A stretch of 64,000 bases of DNA from Siderastrea siderea (taxonomy: Eukaryota; Cnidaria; Anthozoa; Scleractinia; Rhizangiidae): assembly GCA_964030785.1 (NCBI GenBank), contig OZ034972.1, positions 13,959,231 through 14,023,230 on the forward strand. Reading direction: 5' to 3'. The stretch's first letter is position 1, and each line of letters begins with the position of its first letter. Below the pieces are notes generated by a model. The model made no database searches and was not told the origin of the DNA. It worked only from the letters and a program-made list of their open reading frames with translations. The position numbers and the translations under genes are program-made. Below are positions 58,684-64,000 of the stretch, piece after piece.

Positions 58684-61030
58684 TTATATTTCCTTAAGCT
58701 CCTCGCTCTCCCAAGGAATTTCTTTGATGACAAAGACCAACTTGTCGCCTTCTTCTTCTGTCTCGTCTGAGGACGTGTAAAGCTGCCATCTTTCCTTTTA
58801 AATTTGCACTCCACTTCTTTGCTTTATCCAAGGCAATAATCCTCCTGGCATTTTCTGCAGCACAAAAGTAAGAAAGGCTTTAAAAGCTGTAAAAAATCAA
58901 CACTTACAATTCTGGAGGGTAAGGCTAGTGTTTCTTTGAAGTTCTTACATGACTGTGTGTTGGGACAATGTAAACAATGAAGCCCAATCCTGGAGACACA
59001 GAGTGGCTCAGTCACCAGTACACCTGTAAATAAGGAAACCTTGTCATTATGGAAGGATTACAGTCTAGTTTTTGCCTTTGTCTGCAAACAATAAGCACTA
59101 AGATCTTATATTGTAAACTGAGCCTTTGTAATAAGCTGAAGTGCATCTTCAATCAAAACTATAATTTCAAAGCTGAATCCAATATTTAATTAGTGTAAAT
59201 GTTCTCACAACATGCACACTTGTACTATTCCTGGTGAAAATCGTATACAGGACTGGACTGTTTTAGCTCTTTCCCTGGTTCTTAAATGACAATACACCTT
59301 ATGAACACCTGCTATGGACACTAATTACACTTATTGTATCTTTTATTTACAGTAGCTCATGACACATATATCACCATGCTCTATGGACACCTGCTGGTGA
59401 GGACAACAGACACTTTTCTCTGACCAAAGTGAAAATTTAAGTTTTCTCTTATATCAACCATCCATAGCAGTAGAACACAATTAAAGTGAATTATTTTCAT
59501 ATTTAAAATAAGAAAAAAAAACTGTTGCTTTTGACTGACATTTTCTCTTGAGGTTCAGACAAACAGACTGAATATTGTTCAATCCCATCAAGTGACATTA
59601 AAATTTTTATGGCAACATTGTCACCTTGACCAGTCTGTTGTACATACTAACAGAGCATGCTGATATATATGCGTGAGCTACTGGATTGGTGGGGACAGAA
59701 GAATTGCAATTACTGTCTGTTATGAGTGTCCATATAAAGAAAGTGTCTGTCCCACAATTTCTTTAGTAGCAGATGGTAACTGCCGGTTCATCAGTTTTCA
59801 ATTCAATAAAAAATATGTACATGTATACAGAATTACATGCAACACATAAATATTGGAGACTAAAGTGCAAGGGATAACAATGATCTTTACCTCTCTCCAA
59901 AGGAATCACCAGTAGCATCTTGTTTTCTCTGCAAAGTGAGAAACATATTTTTACCAAATATGGGGTAACACTAAATGTCTAAATTTAAAAACTTAAAGTA
60001 GTCCAGAGTTCACTGAGTGTGTCAGCTGATTTTCATCAATTAAGCCCAGCCTTGATTTTTACCACTCACTCGGGTAAGGCTTTCCTCCCCGAGAAAAAGG
60101 GTGGTATCTCTTGATAACATAACATTAATTACATGCACAGAACACCAAAATCATTTCACACATTATGTTACATTTGTAATTCTGCTCTTCAGTAATCACT
60201 GAATTTCTAAGTCTCTGATTGGCAATTGCACACCGGTTAACTGTATCTGCAAATAACTCTGCATCCCCGGGATCGGTAAATGAATTGACCAATGAAGCTG
60301 TTATCACATACAAGTCATGTAACTATATGTACATGTATTTATCAACAGCTACCAAACAATCAATTTTAAAAATGCAGTCAAGGGGTTCTGACTGGTTATT
60401 TGATGGCTGTCAATATGCCTTCTGTAAAATAATTAATAGCTAGTACACATGAATGATTGTTTACAAGAGATTCAGTCAGGCTATTTTAATAGAAGCCAGT
60501 GGCCTTGTACAAATTCATTGGCTGAATCTCTTGCAAACAGCTACCACTCATACTTGTTGTCATTCAGAGGAAAGAGAGCAGCTTTATACTCATCGCCAGG
60601 TAAAATTCCCGGATGGAGCTATTAGACGGGTTTTACATAAACTTTCATTTTCTGACTCAAGCACCACACCGCATTCTCTGTGTTTATGGAAACAGTTGAA
60701 TATAATTATAACTGATGTATGGGGCTGTGTGGATTTTACCCATAAATGGCGGTAGTCTGCTTAAATGCACAGTAAAACAGGCCAAAGGTCAGTCAAAATA
60801 ACGAATCTTATACTCACCGATCGCGATATGTTGGAGGGACGTGACATTGCGATGCGGAAGGTACGGAAGATAGTCAAGATGTGTGTTTTCTTCCTCGTGT
60901 CTCTCGATGAATTTTAGCTCCACTCGAAGTTTCCGATCCTCAGTGGTCTCAGTGAACAGAACGTCTGCATTCTCCACCGTAAGCTCCCAAAGAAACGTTG
61001 GCGAACTTAACACTTCGCTGTTTGAAAATT
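58684..61030 (-). pseudogene. Accessory-type gene of element G
   Basis: Candidate minus-strand exons are about 60818-61030 (donor GTGAGT; reads FLWELTVENADVLFTETTED), 59891-59928, 58908-59023 (LHCLHCPNTQSCKNFKETLA, a Cys-rich zinc-type module) and 58684-58854. The last exon reads NARRIIALDKAKKWSANLKG. After a one-base break in an A-run it continues YTSSDETEEEGDKLVFVIKE, IPWESEELKEI and TAA. The ending (SSDE, acidic, then a W-x-S-E-E-L motif) has the layout seen at the C-termini of the genes in elements A and C. Exon phases between 58908 and 58854 do not fit, and no start codon is found, so the model is incomplete. Confidence 0.4.
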
Positions 61031-61749
61031 CGATTTAATGCGCGCGCGCATTAAATCTATGCAACGTATTTTGGCGCTCAAAATACTAACTGCACCGGGA
61101 GTGGGAGGGGAAAATTGTTCATCCCATCACCGCACTATTATCAGGACTCGCCTTCCAAAAATGTTTATTGTTACAGCTTTTTTTTCAATAAAAAAATATC
61201 AGGATATGTTTTTACTATGAAAGAGTGTGCAAATTAAGTCATTAAATAGCCATAACTGGCTTAACCGGTCGACTAATGTCCCACCCCTAGACAGTCGATT
61301 CGCATGTCGACAGTACAACCAGTCAGCGGATGCAATTTAGCGCGCCAAATGCGCCAAAGCAGGCAAAGAAATCGCCAGAGAATCTTCAAAGAATGGATGT
61401 GGACGATTTTCACGAGAAAAACAAAACAAATTGGCGTTGTTAAGCATGGCGAGAATAAACACAGGAAATACGATGAACGGGATGAAGCAGAGGCGTCGAG
61501 AACAAAACAAGGCAAACCGAAAGCACTGCACTGCAATTTGTTTATCATTATTAGTTTTGAAAGTGGTGGTTGTTGAGTTTTTATCAATCTATCTGTCTTG
61601 TCTTTGGGTGACATTCAGTTGTCTCTTTTAGCTGATATTGCATGCGCCTTGTAATGTTGACAGCCTTGCCCTAGGACACCTTCTTAGATCATTTTGTTGC
61701 CACACAAACAAAGTACACCACGCGACTAAAACTGAGTGAATTGAAAAGG
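61031..61749. other. Stretch between accessory gene and right array of element G
   Basis: No recognisable exon. An alternating (GC)n stretch, GCGCGCGC, lies at about 61041. Promoter elements for the leftward gene may lie here. Confidence 0.35.
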
Positions 61750-62165
61750 AAAAGATATGTTTCTTTTAAATGGGATTTAAGTGATGTCACTTAAATATTG
61801 TCTTTTATTTCCTTGCCTTTAAGTGGAAACTTAAAGGATTATTAAATGGATTTACAAGGGAAAATAATAACATGTTACTTTAAGGAATTTAAGTGCCGGC
61901 TCTTAATTCTGGTAAGACATTTACCTAGCTTTAATATCCAAAGTAAAGCTTATTAATGGTTTTGATCGATTTAAAATAACTTTACTGGAAGACTTAAATA
62001 CACAGTTTTTCAAGTAAGGTGGTGAACTAAATTTAAGTTATCTTAAATGCTCTTAAAGACATATTAAAGCATGATATTAACTTTAAGTAATGTAAGAGTC
62101 TTTAATTGTAAAATTAAAGATTTTTTGATTCTTTAAGTGATCTTTATTTTTTTCGTAAAGACAAG
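61750..62165. repeat. Right CTTTAAG/CTTAAAG array of element G
   Basis: Many CTTTAAG, CTTAAAG, TTTAAGTG and ACTTAAAT words lie in both orientations, matching the left array. The array ends 23 bases before the terminus CGTCCTGTG. Confidence 0.75.
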
Positions 62166-62361
62166 TAAATTTACCATTTCGTCCTGTGTTTGATCGAGGA
62201 TACCTTTGGAGAGCTTTCTACAGGAAACACGGTTTCGTACTTTTTTTTAGCAGGGCAAATACTCGGGGGGTTCAGGTTATTTTCGGATTTTTTTTTCAAT
62301 GTATAGAGTCTGGCCAACATAAAAATCCTAAAAGCTGAACTTAAACTATTTTTAACGATAG

Positions 62362-62504
62362 AAATATGCCGGCAATGCCGAGGGAAGCTCGATGAGGAGG
62401 TACTGTAAGTACCAGAAGCAGCTGAAAAAACAGTAGCATCCTCTTGGTTGTACGAGGAAGCCAAAGAACAAACTCAATGCACAGAAACTGAAAATCCCTC
62501 AGCG
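62362..62504 (+). pseudogene. Exon 3 of the four-exon gene, one in-frame stop
   Basis: The exon follows TTTTTAACGATAG and precedes GTGAGA. With the base carried over from exon 2 (phase 1) it reads QICRQCRGKLDEEVL, then TAA at 62406-62408, then VPEAAEKTVASSWLYEEAKE in the same frame, ending in phase 0 as exon 4 requires. CRQC completes the zinc-type motif begun in exon 2 (IPV-x-S-x-IC-x-x-C). Exons 2 and 3 are separated by element G. Confidence 0.65.
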
Positions 62505-62784
62505 GTGAGAAGTACTTGTTGATAGCGTTATATGATGTAGCTTTTCAAGTGTATGTGTATGATCCCGATGAGGAGAAGTCGTAGGACACAGAAACAATAT
62601 GAGGATAATGGCGAGCAATTATTTCTATGTGTATGAATGCAAAAAAACCACATTATTTTGGAGAAATTTTAGCATACGTTTGCTTTCTCTTTTTTCAGAC
62701 TACCAAACAACCCTGTCACGAACTGCACGCGCTCTCAAAGTATATTACTGAAAATTCAGTGAGTAACTTTTTTTGCCATTTTAG

Positions 62785-63834
62785 GACATCACAAGTGATA
62801 CAGCCATTGATGTGTTAGGTGATGCCGTGATGCACCTTCAACTTGAAGAGACAAGCTTTTATCAGCCTAGTTCACAGGAGTCGGATTCACAAGCTGATAG
62901 CAGTAGTGACCTTTCTGATGGCACTCAACCTGGTAGTGATAGCAAGGTTTCTCGGCGTGTAAAACTCAAGGAATTCCTCCTTTCTTGCAACGCACCAAGA
63001 GTAGGGCCATGCAAAAAAAGATGGGCTGAGGCAAGTGCACGCACTAAAAGTGGCCACATTGCAAAAGCAAAGGCCCTGGTGGTGGCTGGACTTGAAGTAA
63101 TAGCCCCAGGAGATGCAGGTCACCTATGGGAGGCACTTAGAGATTCAGGTGCCGTTGAGAAAGAATTTGGGATTGCTGAGGAGTCACCTGAAGAGCAGAA
63201 ATACCTCAATGCTCTAGCGGAAACGTACCGAAATGCATCCTGCTGGGAGACACGGCGGCAAGTGCTGTCTATAATGGCAGACCTCGTTACCTTCAAGCGT
63301 ATCCAGCACTACATACCTGGCTTGACTGAGTACAGGTTCAAGATAGCAAGACATCATGCGCTGCAGTATGGACGTGGTGCTGAGATTTCAACTATTAAGA
63401 GCCCTAGGTTGCGCATTGAGCTGACGCAACTTGATCATTTCTTAGACTACATCACAAGCCCTCATGTAACTCAGGACCTCCCTTTTGGCCAGCGCTATCT
63501 TCGCCTTTCCTCAGGTGAAGTTATTGAAACTCACAACGTTATACGCTCCATGATACCGAGCAGACTGGTGAGACAGTATCAGGCGTACTGCGAGGAGACG
63601 GGGTTTCAGCCCTTTGGAGCTGCCACAATGTTGCGCATTCTGTCCGCCTGCTCCGCCACGGTAAGGAAGTCGCTTCAAGGGCTCGACTACACCGCTGCAG
63701 CAGGTGCAAAGGGCTTTGATGACTTGTGCACTCTGGTAGAACGTTTGGAGGATAAGGGTCTGTCAAAAGGAACTGCAAAATGCTGGGAAAGATCACTGAA
63801 AGAAAGCAAACAATACCTAAAATCGGATTATAAG
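62785..63834 (+). CDS. Exon 4: conserved repetitive anthozoan protein, 350 codons
   Basis: It opens after TTTTGCCATTTTAG in phase 0 and ends at TCGGATTATAAG before GTAAAA. The frame is intact for 350 codons. It starts with a Ser/Asp/Gln-rich part (PSSQESDSQADSSSDLSD). A mixed alpha-helical domain follows, with WETRRQVLSIMADLV, YITSPHVTQDLPFGQRYLRL, VIRSMIPSRLVRQYQAYCEE and RKSLQGLDYTAAAGAKGF, ending SLKESKQYLKSDYK. I know this wording from many near-identical unnamed predicted proteins of corals and anemones and take it as a transposon-borne gene. No nuclease or polymerase motif is visible and no function can be given. The gene continues beyond the window. Confidence 0.75.
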
Positions 63835-64000
63835 GTAAAACTCTGTCATTTATTCAAGGCTATTTTACGCCACAAAACAATTTTCTATCAATCTTTTGTG
63901 TGTGGAATTTGAATAGATTTACATTTGCATTAACGCACTTGCGCAAAAAGTTTTGGATACTATTATGCGGCACTATCAGGTGAATAGGCAACCTCCGTCA
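63835..64000. other. Intron after exon 4, cut by the window edge
   Basis: It begins GTAAAACTC and no acceptor is reached before the end. Confidence 0.6.

Larger units (their letters stand above)
42361..62188. mobile_element. Element G: 19.8-kb CAC-ended transposon
   Basis: The termini CACAGGACGAAATGG match exactly for 15 bases in inverted orientation. Both are flanked by TTT (42358-42360 and 62189-62191), a 3-bp duplication as in CACTA elements. Inside each end lies a 0.4-0.5-kb CTTTAAG-motif array. The interior holds a 152-bp satellite array, palindrome J and a leftward accessory gene. No tnp2 gene is present, so movement would depend on a transposase made elsewhere. It sits exactly in an intron of the four-exon gene. 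Confidence 0.75.

Overview
This is a gene-poor, repeat-saturated piece of an animal nuclear genome. Introns with GT-AG borders, animal-type DNA transposons, BEL/Pao and non-LTR retroelement debris, and several protein families I associate with stony corals and anemones point to an anthozoan cnidarian. The taxon is an inference; no ordinary host gene is securely recognised. No rRNA, intact tRNA, CRISPR array or prokaryotic operon was seen.

The window is best read as a stack of nested transposons. (A) 1655-16758 is a CACTA/EnSpm-type element with CACGGCAA ends, GTTTTCC-motif arrays at both ends, a leftward spliced accessory gene (4517-8265) and a rightward, decayed tnp2 transposase exon (10287-12461). 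Smaller MITEs sit inside it. After a LINE tail, a dead BEL/Pao element (18421-20360) is cut by (C), a second element with a CACTGCGC end, a GTATTCG-motif array and another leftward accessory gene (21384-25296). (D), 25876-36454, is a third element with CAC-type ends and TGTGAAA arrays. It lies between the accessory gene of C and a rightward zinc-finger gene (36999-38313), which may be the split other half of C. Inside D are a complete Merlin transposon (26405-28058), element E with GTTCGCTAC terminal arrays (28412-32894, itself holding MITE F and a gag-like ORF), a LINE 3' end, and element H (35337-36442), which carries RecQ-helicase debris and lies within the last 13 bases of D.

From 40748 to the window end runs a four-exon transposon-type gene whose second intron has been split by (G), 42361-62188. 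G is a 19.8-kb element with CACAGGACG ends, a TTT target duplication and CTTTAAG-motif arrays. It holds about 65 copies of a 152-bp satellite with higher-order repeats, a 5.05-kb palindromic TTAA element (J) inserted in that satellite, and a third relative of the accessory gene.

The main pattern is this: four separate elements share CAC-type ends and dense subterminal arrays of a short motif private to each element. Three of the four (A, C, G) also carry a gene whose last exon has the same layout: a basic or coiled-coil part, then SDE plus acidic residues, then a Trp motif. I infer a motif-array plus accessory-binder system comparable in logic to plant CACTA TNPA and its subterminal repeats. 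That functional link is a hypothesis.
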